From Bedellia somnulentella (lineage: Eukaryota; Arthropoda; Insecta; Lepidoptera; Bedelliidae): a DNA stretch of 64,000 bases. Shown here piece by piece: positions 10,797 to 21,175 of this stretch. The position numbers and the translations under genes were made by a program. Position 1 is the stretch's first letter; every line of letters begins with the position of its first letter. The stretch covers positions 2,294,001-2,358,000 of the forward strand of contig OY755174.1 in the NCBI GenBank assembly GCA_963576735.1, read 5' to 3'. The notes below the pieces were generated by a model, which made no database searches, had not been told where the DNA came from, and was given only the letters and a program-made list of their open reading frames with translations.

Positions 10797-10990
10797 GAGC
10801 CACAGCCAGAGCTTCAGGTTTGAAATTTCTCACAGCCACTATAAGAAGTTGAGTGGGGGAAAGATGGTGAATTAAAGCATGTTTGTTGATGGCTCTCCGC
10901 CACATCACTTATAAAGACCCGAAACCCAAAGTCGCCTCCCACGATACCCGCGAGTAGAAATTGATCAGTGCTATTCTAGGCTAATGCATA
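10797..10990 (-). repeat. SINE-A copy, strongly diverged
   Basis: CCAGAGCTTCAGG, CTCACAGCCACTATAAGAAG, GAGTGGGGGAAAGATGG, GGCTCTCCGCCACATC and AAGTCGCCTCCCACGATACCC keep the order of SINE-A. The 3' tail is missing. Confidence 0.7.
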
Positions 10991-11312
10991 GCATCGATAA
11001 AATCTAATGTTCGTTCAAATTATTGCATATCATTCTTACTCATCTATTTATATTATACAGATCTGTGTATAATATTACCGCATATATATTACTTATACTA
11101 TGAATTCCTAATGAATAGGGCTGTCACTGTTTATTTATTACTGATTACGACTGCGCGACTTTAGCAAATCTCTCACTGGTCAATGTTGCATAGAACCGTT
11201 TGTAGAACATTCTGAGAGGAGAAGTATGTTTATGTTTACACTGTTCCAGCTTAAAGTGAGTCCAGTGCTGCGTACATGTATATTATGTATATATGTGTGT
11301 TGCATTAACTAC

Positions 11313-11578
11313 AGAGGCATTTGGTGACGAATCCACCCATTCTTAGTCCATAATCACTTTCACGCAACTCTGTCAGACAGTCATCCATGAACAAGTTGAA
11401 GAGCCACGGAGAAGCTATACATCCCTGTCGGACACCCCTAGAGATACCGAACCAGTCTGTGTTTTCCCCGTTTATTCTTACACATGCACTATAATCCTCA
11501 TAGAGTGATACCAATGCACGTATAAGTTGGCTTCCCAAGCCGAACTTGGATAACACCTCCCACAAATACTTATATGTA
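11313..11578 (-). pseudogene. Inverted 5' segment of RTE-like reverse transcriptase
   Basis: Read on the minus strand, this 86-codon open frame holds the reverse-transcriptase segment just upstream of the catalytic YADD box. It covers WEVLSKFGL, the SLYEDYSACVRING strand, motif B as GVRQGCIASPWLFNLFMDDC, and then ESDYGLRMGGF. It ends where the upright segment at 11591 begins (both read through AAATGCCTCT). In an uninverted element the two would join as one frame. It is an inactive remnant: fingers, motif A and everything upstream are absent. Confidence 0.85.
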
Positions 11579-11590
11579 TATATACTTATA

Positions 11591-12465
11591 TCATCAAATG
11601 CCTCTTATATGCTGATGATCAAGTGCTACTTGCATCATCGGTGGAAGAGCTGCAAGAGATGATGAATATTGCATGTGCGTCTTTTGAAAAAAAGGGAATG
11701 AGGGTGAATGTGGATAAAACAAAAACTATGGTTTTTGAGAGAGAGGTGAATATGACCGAATGCGTGATTGAGATTAATGGTAAGAAAGTGGAACAAGTGA
11801 AAGAGTTTGTATGTTTGGGAAGTTTGTTTACTAGGGATGGAAAGTGTGATGAAGATATCGAGAGAAGAGTGAAAAAGGGTAATGCGGTAAATGGAGCACT
11901 GGATAGTCTAATGTCTAGTCAGTCGGTGTCTGAAAAGGCCCCAAATGGCTGTGCATGATGCTGTCCTCGTTCCTACGCTTATGTATGGCAGTGAATGTTG
12001 GGTGTGGCAGACGAAGCATGAAAGCAGAGTGAATGCAGTAGAAATGAGATCCCTCAGAAAAGTTTGTAATGTAAGGTTATGTGATCGTGTGAGGAATGAT
12101 GTGATTCGTGAAAGGTGTGGTGTAAAAGATGATATTGTAAGAAAGATAGAAAAAGGAATGTTGAGGTGGTTTGGGCATATAGAGAGGATGGATGACAGTA
12201 AAGTGGTGAAAGAGATCTATAGAGCCAATGTGGAAGGTAATGTTAGTAGAGGACGACCTCGGAGGACACATTTAGATCAAATAGAAAATGTGCTCAAAAA
12301 GGCAGGTGTCCGAAGTACAAAGAATAAAAGAGCATGTATGAAAAGATTGATGGATGTGAATGAAACTAGAGAGGTTTGCCAGGATCGTACAAAGTGGCGA
12401 TCGATAGTCTCTGCCTACCCCAATGGGAACTAACGGCGTGAGAATATGTATGTATGTATCTATGT
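11591..12465 (+). pseudogene. Upright 3' segment of RTE-like reverse transcriptase
   Basis: This begins with the catalytic box LYADDQVLLASS (YADD at 11608-11619). It runs through thumb-like sequence (KEFVCLGSLFTRDGKCDEDI) and the C-terminal region (LMYGSECWVWQ, LRWFGHIERMDD, RGRPRRTHLDQ, SIVSAYPNGN), stopping at TAA near 12433. A frameshift near 11940 moves the reading from the frame 11623-11958 to the frame 11945-12433. The 3' end is the CGGCGTGAG box plus TATG repeats. This is the longest RTE-like copy in the window; without motif A or an endonuclease it cannot be active. Confidence 0.9.
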
Positions 12466-12558
12466 ATTAACTACACAAAATTACATACTAAAGTACTAAA
12501 TAAGTACTAAATATATGCTATGTATTCATGAGTATATTTATGAAATTTTACTTATATA

Positions 12559-12802
12559 TAGCCGTGTAGTGTCGGCTTAGAATAACACTACCCCATTTCT
12601 ACCCGTGGGTGATCGTAAGAGGCGACTAAGGGTATAAGGGCTTATTAAGTGATTTTCGAGCGATGTGGTTGGAGATCGAACATTTATTATTACCATCTTT
12701 TCCCCAATCAACTTCCAAAAGTGGCTGAGGAATTTTTCATTCCAAAGCTCTGGCTACCCCGTTAAGGGATTTATTGCCGTGAGTATATGTTTGTATGTAT
12801 GT
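12559..12802 (+). repeat. SINE-A copy (full length)
   Basis: It runs from GTGTAGTGTCGGCTTAG to GCCGTGAGTATATG and TATG repeats. The middle is slightly rearranged: CATCACCAACAACC is replaced by GATCGAAC. Confidence 0.85.
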
Positions 12803-13066
12803 ACTTGTATATATTTTTTTTATCAATATTTTTATGACTTCCAATTCTTAATAATTGATTTACTCCAATGCTCTTTGGCAAATTCGACAAACACAGTTCA
12901 TTGCATTTGTTGGCACATCGGATTTCAGCGATATCATTATGTCATGACGAAATGAAATCTGAAAATGTACTTTGCCTAGATGTCATATATATATTTAAAT
13001 ATATTTTGCACGCCATCACATTACAACCTTATAAAAATATCACGTTGTGCCTTAAATAAAGCAGCC

Positions 13067-13672
13067 GTTTTATTGCTTTTGAAAATTAGTTTTAAATTTT
13101 ATGGTCGTCTCTCTTACTCATCATTTTAAAGAGAAAGAAGACATTCGACACTTCTATATTTTGTAAAACATAGTCATGTGTATGCGATGCAAAGTTTTTG
13201 AAAGAACATAAAAAAAAGGTACGCTTTCTACGCCAAGTATCATTGCAGAATATCGTAGCCACACAAAATGAAGGATGTCGGCGCAAAGCTGGGTAGCGTG
13301 TCACAAACAATCGTATTTCGCTGGACCCGCTTACGGCCCTGGGTTAGTTTTATTGCGTTTGAAAAATAATTTTTAACTATTATGGTCACATCTCTTACTC
13401 ATCATTTTGAAGAGCAAGATAGACACATTCGATTATACTGTACTTTGTAAAAATACGTTTATGTGTATACGAAGCAAAATTTTTGATAGAAAGTATAAGA
13501 AAAATCCTTTCTGCAATGCAAAATTTTTGATAGAACGTTTAAGAAAAATCCTTTCTTCGCCAAGTATCATCACAGAATATCCTAGCTATAGAAATGAAGG
13601 ATGTCGGCGCAAAGCTGGGTGGCGTGTCACAAACAATCGTATTTCGCTGGACCCGCTTACGGCCCCGGGTTA
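13067..13672. repeat. Tandem duplication, units of about 280 and 326 bp
   Basis: Unit one (13067-13346) and unit two (13347-13672) both begin GTTTTATTGC and end with GCGCAAAGCTGGGT, a GTGTCACAAACAATCG segment and a CGCTTACGGCCC..GGGTTAG end. Unit two is longer because a segment of about 44 bp (GCAAAATTTTTGATAGA.. to ..ATCCTTTCT, starting at 13474 and 13518) is itself duplicated. The frames at 13092-13310 and 13407-13673 are by-products. Confidence 0.85.
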
Positions 13673-13674
13673 GA

Positions 13675-14095
13675 ACCGTGTTTTTTGTTTAGCGTTTGTC
13701 CAGTCTAGCGTGTTATTAAATCGGATTCACGCATCTGCCTTTCACAGATAAATTTGTGTTGTTTTAGTCCGAAGGAGCTTTCGAAATGCTGAAAATGAAA
13801 CCGTAATTTGTTGGGTTTCATTCAACTCTGTGAGAACGATGTGTCCTAAATAGAAGTATTTTAGTCTTATACAGTATTCTACAAACTACATGTTAGTTTT
13901 GTTTTGTTTGGTGACCTTATTTTACTCTATAAATTTCATTCGAAGTGGCTCTAGATCAGGCAGCTTAGAATGTTACTTCCTTATTTTAATTTGGGGTTTA
14001 AAATGGTGACTACAAATGCAAGGTAGGTATAAAAACATTTGGTCATTTAAATTTACTTATTATAATTTAGTTTACAAATGTGCTCCTCTATGTGT
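13675..14095. other. No gene recognised
   Basis: I see no repeat family or coding signal here. Confidence 0.3.
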
Positions 14096-14097
14096 AA

Positions 14098-14347
14098 TGT
14101 GTGATGGCTTAGAATAGCACTACCTTATTTCTTTCCGAGGGTATTCGTAGGGTATTGAGGCTTTTGAGTGGTCATTCGGCGATGTGGTTGAAGTCCCAAC
14201 GCCAACAACATTTGTTTGACATACAATCTTTTCGTCACTCAACTTCCAAATGTGGCTGAAGAATTGATAATTTTAGCTCTGGCTACCCACTATCGTTTTA
14301 CTACTACTCGTTTAAAAAATTTAAAGTCGAGAGTTTATGTATGTATA
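14098..14347 (+). repeat. SINE-A copy, old
   Basis: GGCTTAGAATAGCACTACC, GCGATGTGGTTG, CAACTTCCAAATGTGGCTG and TTAGCTCTGGCTACCC follow the family order. The hairpin and tail are replaced by TACTACTACTCG and a single TATGTATG, so the copy is strongly diverged. Confidence 0.75.
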
Positions 14348-14828
14348 TTTACAAATAAGTAGATACATTGCAGTTTCATAAAATACATCTAATAAACAAT
14401 CACCTGTCATTGGTATCATAGAAGTTTTATAAGAATGGCATTCCTTCCCTGTTGGTCTTAACTCTTATAATTTCGAAATGTTTGCAGCGAATCGTGTAAC
14501 TCTACTTAAGTTTTAAAACGGATATGCCACATCAAGCGCGCAACTTTGCTAAAACGGTGTAAGACTTTCCGTGTATTTCATACGAAGAGTGGCAGCAATT
14601 TAATAAAACTTGATAATCGTCTATCGCTCGGCGTGCTCGTGCCATTTTCTAGTTTGAAGTTTGCCGCGAATTTAATAAGCGCTATTTGATTCGTATAATC
14701 CCTGGGATGCTTTTATTTTGCTGTACATAAAGAGTGTCTGGATAAAAATAAAGAGTAACTATGGTGACAACGTTTCATAGTAGTATCAAGATTTTTGACT
14801 TACTGACTAGCTTAACTTAAACTCAAAC
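14348..14828. other. No gene recognised
   Basis: Nothing identified. The stretch 14600-14700 has several CG dinucleotides, but no exon-like frame. Confidence 0.3.
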
Positions 14829-15178
14829 TCAATGTTCACACCGTATATCTCCAAATAGGTGGCAGAGGCACCTAACTTTGAAAGAAAGAAAGAAAAACGT
14901 TTATTCGCCATTTGTAGGCACAAGAAGAACAAGTAACATAATACAAAAAATAATAAACAACTTAATTTTAACAACATTTAAAATAAATTAGTTATAAAAT
15001 AAAAAATAATAAAAAACAAAAAAGAAAATCAATAAAAAACATACAAAAATTTGTCATGCACTTCCCGTGCCACCCGAACAGCGAATTCTGAACTTCTGAA
15101 CATCACGTGCAATTTTTTGTTATCTTGTGGCCGGAGTACCCACGTTTTACTTCGACAGTGCATCTACGTGATAGAGGG
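14829..15178 (-). repeat. SINE-B copy interrupted by a LINE 3' end
   Basis: The 3' end (GTTCACACCGTATATCTCC, GGCAGAGGCACCTAACTT) is separated by about 210 bp from the body (ACTTCTGAACATCACGTG, GTACCCACGTTTTAC, CTACGTGATAGAGGGC). The head is absent. Confidence 0.75.
14879..15090 (-). mobile_element. LINE 3' UTR with CTTT tail, nested in SINE-B
   Basis: On the minus strand it runs from CAGAATTCGCTGTTCGGGTG through an A+T-rich 3' UTR to AATAAACGTTTTTCTTTCTT. A 5-bp AACTT repeat (14874-14878 and 15091-15095) brackets it, which is a weak target duplication. The clade cannot be assigned. Confidence 0.6.
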
Positions 15179-15189
15179 CTGGGTTGGAT

Positions 15190-15920
15190 GATGGATTTCA
15201 AATTCACAGGTCCAATAAAAAAAAATCAAGTAGAAAAAGTTGATTTCGGACACAGTTGTTCAGGAATGGTTTGCAACGATACTTGTTACGAAAGTTATTT
15301 TAATAGTTCGCCGTATTGGTTGTTTGCAACTGTTGCTATTGATTCAGTTTGGTGTTGTCGTAATAAATACGTTGATTATTTAAATTATTTATTTTGGTTT
15401 ATTATAATTTTATTTATTACACATCTTTGATTGTTCATATCAAAGCTAATTCAGTAAATATTTTATGGTATATTCTAATACATACCATACTATACTGTAC
15501 TGTATAGATTAAGAAGCATTAACAAATACAGTGAGGCAAAAAAGACAAAAATAGCTTGATATGTTCTTCATACGGAATCTTCAAAAAACCTACCAATTAT
15601 TTTATTGAGTGTTCCCCCGCGAACCTAATTAAGATTGCTCTTATCAAAATTTCCTGTGGACCACATTCAATTATGTTTTTAAAATTAAGGTTATCAAAGC
15701 CCAAATTCAATTTCGTCATTCGTTCGAAGGTTTCAAGTTAAATCTAATTTATAAAATGCGACGTTATTAAATAGTGAAACCTTAATGTTTGCGAAATTCC
15801 GTGTTGTAAGAACGTCGCAAGATTTCCCGCAGGGGCAATTGGAATCAGCGCGCAGCTACTCCGGCGAATTAAGATATAGCGTTTTGTTGCGTCGCGTGTT
15901 GACTGAAATAACCATGACAT
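15190..15920. other. No gene recognised
   Basis: A 107-codon frame at 15107-15430 starts inside SINE-B sequence and has no domain, so I do not regard it as a gene. The rest is A+T-rich spacer. Confidence 0.35.
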
Positions 15921-15924
15921 TGTT

Positions 15925-16168
15925 GTGTAGTGTCCGCTCAGTATATCACTACCCCATTACTTCCCGTAGGTGTACGTAAGAGGCGACTAAGGGTATTGGG
16001 GCTTTTAACGGGACTTTTGGGCGATACGATTGGAGACCCATCACCAACAACCTTTATTTAACCATCATTTCCCCACTAAACTTCCAAAAGTGGCTGAGGA
16101 TTTTTTTATTACTTAGCTCTGGCTACCCCTTCTAGGGGTTTATAGCCGTGAGAATAGGTAGGTATGTT
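15925..16168 (+). repeat. SINE-A copy (full length)
   Basis: Complete from TGTGTAGTGTCCGCTCAG to TATAGCCGTGAGAATAGG. Its tail is GTAGGTATG rather than pure TATG. Confidence 0.85.
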
Positions 16169-16169
16169 G

Positions 16170-16440
16170 ACCTGAACTGCCTCCGTGGTCTAACAGTTTT
16201 CGCGTCCGGCTCACGATTCGGAGGTCTCAGGTTTGATCTGGGCGTGCACTCAAAAATTCAATCTGTGAGATTTGACTGAGTCTCATGTGATATTTGAAAA
16301 CTGATAGCAAAGAATGTTATGACAATTGATTATTAAAAAATCAATTGATTTTGTACCTCGGAAGGTACTCAGTACTCATATCGGTTCCGGCTTTTACAAA
16401 GTAGTAGTCGTATTTGCCACTACGCCGGCATGATGGACTA
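16170..16440 (+). repeat. tRNA-headed SINE (SINE-E)
   Basis: The head contains an A-box-like TGGTCTAACAG (16186-16196) and a B-box-like GGTTTGATCTGG (16230-16241), spaced as in tRNA-derived polymerase III promoters. The body continues to TACCTCGGAAGGTACTCAG and GTCGTATTTGCCACTACGCC. It is not a real tRNA because the acceptor stem does not close. The 3' end is not clear, so the right boundary is approximate. Confidence 0.55.
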
Positions 16441-16685
16441 TTGTCAAATAAACGAAATACTCTAGATTCCTTGGTAGGTTGGCAGCCCGTAACGATAGCC
16501 GTGAGTAAACGTCTTGGAAAGCTTCACTATCATTTCTTGCATAAATATTTCGTGAAACCGACACTTTTCCTTTCATCCTTCATATTATGTGGACAATCAG
16601 TCTTTATAAGATTTGCTACCAAACTTAATTCATTTAATAACCTTTCCTCTGAAACAGTCCGCAATAATACCTTTACTGTCCGTCA

Positions 16686-16735
16686 CCATACCCTTAGTCG
16701 CCTCTTACGACATTCTAAGCCGGCACTACCCGGCA
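16686..16735 (-). repeat. SINE-A 5' fragment
   Basis: ACCCTTAGTCGCCTCTTACG and ATTCTAAGCCGGCACTACCC represent the first 50 bp of SINE-A, with an internal deletion. Confidence 0.6.
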
Positions 16736-16739
16736 AAGA

Positions 16740-17155
16740 AAACAAATGAAACAATAATCTGAAATCTACACATGAAGATAAACTGTCGAAGTTTGAAATC
16801 CAATCGCAGCTAGGAGCAATATCCTATCAGTCACGTAGAGCTTTCCAAGTGATTTAAGATCCCGGCAACACTATAAAAGTGCATTAACACACAACGAAGA
16901 CACATTGGGGTGCATTTGTATCTCGACACTTTACGACCGTTCGGGTGTGATGCTTGGACACTACTTTTCTTTATATAGAAAGTGTGGGAATTGTAGATTT
17001 ACTGGACGGTCAGTACAAACTAACAAATGGTGATATCTCGGTGGAAGAACCACCGGTGCTGATTCAGGAGGTAAGAGATCTAATCCATTGCCGGGCATAC
17101 ATTGATGTGCCTTTTCTAAAGTTATATGTATGGTAAATTTTATCGATAAGAAAGT
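16740..17155. other. No gene recognised
   Basis: No repeat or coding signal identified. Confidence 0.3.
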
Positions 17156-17157
17156 CA

Positions 17158-17361
17158 GATGATTGAATAGTACCTAGTCATGTGACAGCATATTCGTGCA
17201 CAGCGACTAGTACGTACCCCTTTCACGTAAATGCACTGTCCCAGAGAAACGTGGGTACTCCGGCCACAAGATGACAATAAATTACACGTGATGTTCAGAA
17301 GTTAGGTGCCTCTGACACCCTTTCGGAAATGTACGGCGTGAACATTGATTTTGAGTCAGTC
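17158..17361 (+). repeat. SINE-B copy, 5'-truncated
   Basis: It has the body from ACCTAGTCATGTGACAG through GAAACGTGGGTACTC and ACACGTGATGTTCAGAAG. The 3' end is GCCTCTGACACCCTTTCGG, then ACGGCGTGAACATTG. The tRNA head is missing. The next element inserted at its tail. Confidence 0.75.
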
Positions 17362-17371
17362 AGTAAGCCAA

Positions 17372-17685
17372 GATAGAAAAAGGAATGTTGAGGTGGTTTG
17401 AGCACTTAGAGAGAATGGATGAAAATAAAGTAGCGAAAGAGATATATAGAGCCAATGTGGATGGGATTGTTAGTAGAGGACGGCCTCGTAAAACGTTTCT
17501 AGATCAGATAGAAAACGTTCTTATAAAGGCGGAGGTCCGAAGTGAGAAGAATAAAAGAGCATGTATGAGAAGAATAATGAATGTAAGGGAAGCAAGAGAG
17601 GTTTGTCAAGATCGTAATAAGTGGCGATCGACAGTCTCTGCCTACCCCAATGGGAATAATGGGCGTGAGTATAAGTAAGTAAGTA
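17372..17685 (+). mobile_element. RTE-like LINE 3' fragment with AAGT tail
   Basis: The frame 17385-17678 matches the C-terminal RTE-like segment (LRWFEHLERMDE, RGRPRKTFLDQ, WRSTVSAYPNGN). The tail is AAGT repeats instead of TATG. It is flanked by AGTAAGCCAA (17362-17371 and 17686-17695). It differs from the 5.0-kb and 12-kb copies at many codons, indicating a separate subfamily. Confidence 0.85.
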
Positions 17686-17699
17686 AGTAAGCCAAAAAT

Positions 17700-18765
17700 C
17701 TTGATACGGCACTGAAACATTGTACCCTTAGGTACTCCTTATTTTTATAAATGTATTCCCGTATACCTTTATTCAGCGTTACTCCAAAAAGACAAAACAA
17801 TACAAATAGCTCAGCAGTTTTAGTCAACATCTTTTTCAAAGAAATACCAAAAATGTATGACTGTATAAATAGACTATCAAGTAAACACAGGGTATTGCTC
17901 AGTGCCTATGTACGAGCGACGTCAATGATTCATGAAGCAATATGTTTGCCCAGTCTCGGAGGAATCCTTCCTAGGTCTGGGGTTAACTTCGCTTTGACAC
18001 GCTTTTTCTCTTGTATCGTTGTTTTCTTATTTATGTCGTACAACTTCAGCCCCGCCGCGCCCGTCAAATGTATAATAATAACATGGTATATTTTATGGAT
18101 GTCCAGATTATATAAGTTCAAATAATGTATCGCGAATTTTATATCTTAGCATAATCAGCATAAATATACATAATGCATAATCAGTATAAACTTTTGGTTC
18201 TGAATTTTCAAGTAGCTATTTACCAAACATAAAGGGCATGCATATCGCAATAATCGATGTCAATCTTTTAGCATTGTCTAATACCTTGACTACCAGCCTG
18301 TATTTTATGTTTAATACAGCACATACTTTGATGGACAATTTATATGTTATCCGTACAAAATAAAGCTATTATCAATCCGGAATTTATAATCCATCAGTTT
18401 TTATCGAGGACATAGAAAGATGGCGTTTGGAAAGCGGATAAAAGCGAACGCTTGCTGTGTAATCCGGTTAAAACCGGTAGCACTTATGACAGGATCATTG
18501 TAAGCCCGCGATGATAGATTATCTGGTGCTGTCTGAACACTGTTTATATTGGAACATGCTCTGTGATTGAGCTCGAGTGATTTTCTGTGAAATTGTTGCT
18601 AGCGTCTAAATAGCGTTAATACGAGGTTCGGTTACGAGCCTTTTTCAGTGTTTAGTTTCGAATGGATGCCTGTGTTGGTTGCTTGGTGAAAATCACACAA
18701 GGACGTTAAATGGGGTATACGTTACACGTTGGTGTTAGTCTATCGACATGGAAACTCATCTCATC
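17700..18765. other. No gene recognised; possible host DNA
   Basis: Several open frames of 60-124 codons overlap on both strands at 17.64-18.13 kb, but none has a domain. At 18462 a dyad CCGGTTAAAACCGG stands out within a moderately CG-containing stretch (18410-18720) and could be a transcription-factor site. Confidence 0.3.
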
Positions 18766-18890
18766 ACTAACATACTTGTTATACAATCTTTTCCTCACTT
18801 AGTTTCCAAAAGTGATGTGTAAATTCCTGAAGTTCTGGCTACCCCTTTTTTTCTTTTATAGCCCAGACTTTATATATGCAAGTATATATA
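18766..18890 (+). repeat. SINE-A 3' fragment
   Basis: CAATCTTTTCCTCACTTAG, TTCCAAAAGTGATG and GTTCTGGCTACCCC, then TATAGCC, match the SINE-A 3' half. The tail is degenerate. Confidence 0.65.
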
Positions 18891-18894
18891 GAGA

Positions 18895-19910
18895 TATTTC
18901 TCATTATAAAATATACCTGCCTTTCTTATTAGAAACGTGAATAAGTGTTGATCAGAGAGAAGGATCCCGGTAATCCTTGCCGAGTTCCGTGCAGATTAAA
19001 CCTAGTCGGCGAACTCAAACACAAACAATAATCTGAAACTAATATTGTAGGTATCCTGAAGGATTTCAGTACTAAGCCTCCAGGAATTTCATTGTAAATG
19101 AGAATCTACATTTTAACTTCAAAGAAGTATTCATAGGGAGTTTTTAATTAATTTGGCTTCTACTGGTTCTGCAGTTAAATACGTATTTGATTGCGATGTC
19201 ATGTATGTGTGCATGAAATTAGTTTGTAAAGTGTAGTGTAGTGTCAAAATTTCTGTAAAATGTACAAAGTCACTTATGTAAGTCAGAGGATTTATGTTGA
19301 ATCAATAAATTTTATACTATAGCCAAATGAAACAGTTTATCCATCTAATTTCTCGATTCGAAGGCTATTTCCGTTTACTATAAAGTTAGGCATGAAATTT
19401 CCAACCCCGAAACTTATTTAATAACAATAAAGCGTGCTATAAGTCAAACGTAGCTGTCAAAAGGTCATTGACTCGTAACTGGTCCGCCATTTTCAATCGA
19501 GACAAAAAAAAACAGCTAACATTATGATGTGATTGCGTTCCGAAACAGATTTGGTGACTGCAACGAGCATTATTCAGTTCATATATACGGCTATAAAAAA
19601 CACGGGTGCTGGCTCGAATAGGATTTTAGGATTTGCGTAGGGTGCCATCAACTACCTACTTTGGATTGAAGGGATGTTGATGATATCTTTGATTTTACAT
19701 ATAGTTTGACTATTACAAGTTAATTTTCTTATTAGGATTTATATAATGATTGTTAGGGTTTATAGTGCGAGTCAACTTGCATGAGAGTAGGCTCTAGGGT
19801 GACACAAATATCATGTTATATTCAGGAATGTATGGAGTGAACGTTTGAATTTTATATATTATCCATTGATATTCTCAACCAGTTCAAACTATCGAACTTT
19901 AGTTATAATA
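18895..19910. other. No gene recognised
   Basis: A possible truncated LINE 3' end at about 19200-19315 is suggested by AATCAATAAATTTTATAC, but there is no tandem tail. Otherwise nothing. Confidence 0.3.
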
Positions 19911-19914
19911 TCGA

Positions 19915-20125
19915 ACTTCTATTCAAATTCAAATTCAATTCAAATTCAAATTCAAATCATTTATTGCATTCAAGTGGTACATACAAGGTGATACAGGTAG
20001 CCATGTATGAGTAAAGATGTAAGATAAAAGAGCCAGTCCGGTGTCTAGTTACTTCAATACTGAAAACTTAAACAATAGCTTTTACTTCAATACTGAAAAC
20101 AATAGAGAGCTTATGCACTCTTAGT
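19915..20125 (-). mobile_element. LINE 3' end with TTGAAT tail
   Basis: On the minus strand the sequence ends TGCAATAAATGATTTGAA followed by TTGAAT-type hexamer repeats (19920-19960). This is the kind of 3' end found on insect CR1/Jockey-group elements. It contains an internal direct repeat of CTTCAATACTGAAAACA. No coding part remains. Confidence 0.55.
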
Positions 20126-20144
20126 AGTAGAGTAAGTATATATA

Positions 20145-20363
20145 TATACATACATACAACTCGCGGCTATAAATCCCTAAAAAGGGTAGGAGTGCTTCAG
20201 AAATTCTGCAGTAACTTTGGGAAGTTGAGTTGGGAAAGGATTGTAAAATGAAGGTGGTTGTTGATGGTTTTCCAACAATCACTTAAAAAGTTCAAATACC
20301 CTAAATCGACGACATCCGCGGGAAGAAATGGGGTAGTGCTATTCTGAGCCGCACTACACAGCA
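20145..20363 (-). repeat. SINE-A copy, diverged
   Basis: The tail CATACATACAACTCGCGGC leads to GTAGTGCTATTCTGAGCC and the CACTACACAGC head. The GTAGCCAGAGCT segment is shortened. Confidence 0.8.
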
Positions 20364-20528
20364 CTATAAAGGAGTATATAAATATATAAAAAAGATGCGA
20401 AGAACAAGAAAGCAGCAAGAAGCAGCTGAAATCCAATTTGCCACACGTAGACGTCCTCGCGCGAGTAGCAGCCGATAAATTGTATCGGAGCCATAAATCG
20501 CCGCCGCCAATAAACCGCCGGCCGAGAC

Positions 20529-20618
20529 GTAAAGCCGCTTGACGTTTACGAGCACCACCTAAATACTAGAGTTAATGAAAGCTGGAGATAGCAACCCTGT
20601 TGTTTCCTTTCTTGTATG

Positions 20619-20663
<45 letters not shown>

Positions 20664-21175
20664 ATAATCTGCGATGTCTCCAGGTCATATTTAGTTCTTG
20701 CTCTCACGTGACATAAAGCTGCTTGACGTTTAAGAGCGGCACCACATAAATACTGGAGTAAATGAAAGCTGGAGACAGCGACGTAGTAGATACGTTTTGT
20801 TTTGTATTTATTGGTCCTTGAGCAGCGATGTCTCCAGGTCATATTTAGTTCTTGTTCTTGTGAGATGTAAAGCCGCTTGACGTTTACGAGCGGCACCACC
20901 TAAATTCTGGAGTTAATGAGAGCTGGAGTTAGCGACGCGGTAGATACTTTTCGTGTTGTATTTGTTAGTTGTTCTGGTCTGCGATGTCTCCAGGTCATAT
21001 GTAGTTTTTGCACTCACGTGACATAAACGCTGCTTGACGTTTATGAGCGGCACCACCTAAATACTGGAATTGATGAAAGTTGGAGATAGCGAGGAAGTAG
21101 ATAGGTTTTATGCTGTATGTATAAGTAGTTGTGATCTTTGATGTCTCCAGTTTATTATGTAGTTATTGCCTTTAT
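20529..21175. repeat. Tandem repeat, four units of about 155 bp
   Basis: The unit starts GCCGCTTGACGTTTACGAGC and recurs at 20534, 20718, 20872 and 21030. Unit one is longer because a TA microsatellite (about 20624-20657) has expanded inside it. Each unit carries GCTGGAGATAGCGA and, further on, TGCGATGTCTCCAG, which can pair, so every unit can fold. Units differ by scattered substitutions. Frames such as 20546-20899 read across units and are not genes. Confidence 0.9.

Larger units (their letters stand above)
11304..12475 (+). mobile_element. RTE-like LINE insertion with 5' inversion (twin priming)
   Basis: The whole insertion lies between copies of ATTAACTACA (11304-11313 and 12466-12475). 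The 3' two thirds read on the plus strand, while the 5' 270 bp read on the minus strand. The two parts meet so that both ends stop at the same point of the reverse transcriptase gene, sharing a CAAATGCCTCT overlap. Head inversion with a common breakpoint and one pair of target duplications is the signature of twin-primed reverse transcription. A SINE-A copy follows 84 bp downstream. Confidence 0.9.

Noticed and set aside
15107..15430. 107-codon frame with several cysteines
   Set aside because: It begins inside a SINE-B copy and continues into A+T-rich DNA. No family is recognisable.
17499..17839. Overlapping minus-strand frames
   Set aside because: They are antisense to the RTE-like C-terminal coding fragment and its short tandem tail.
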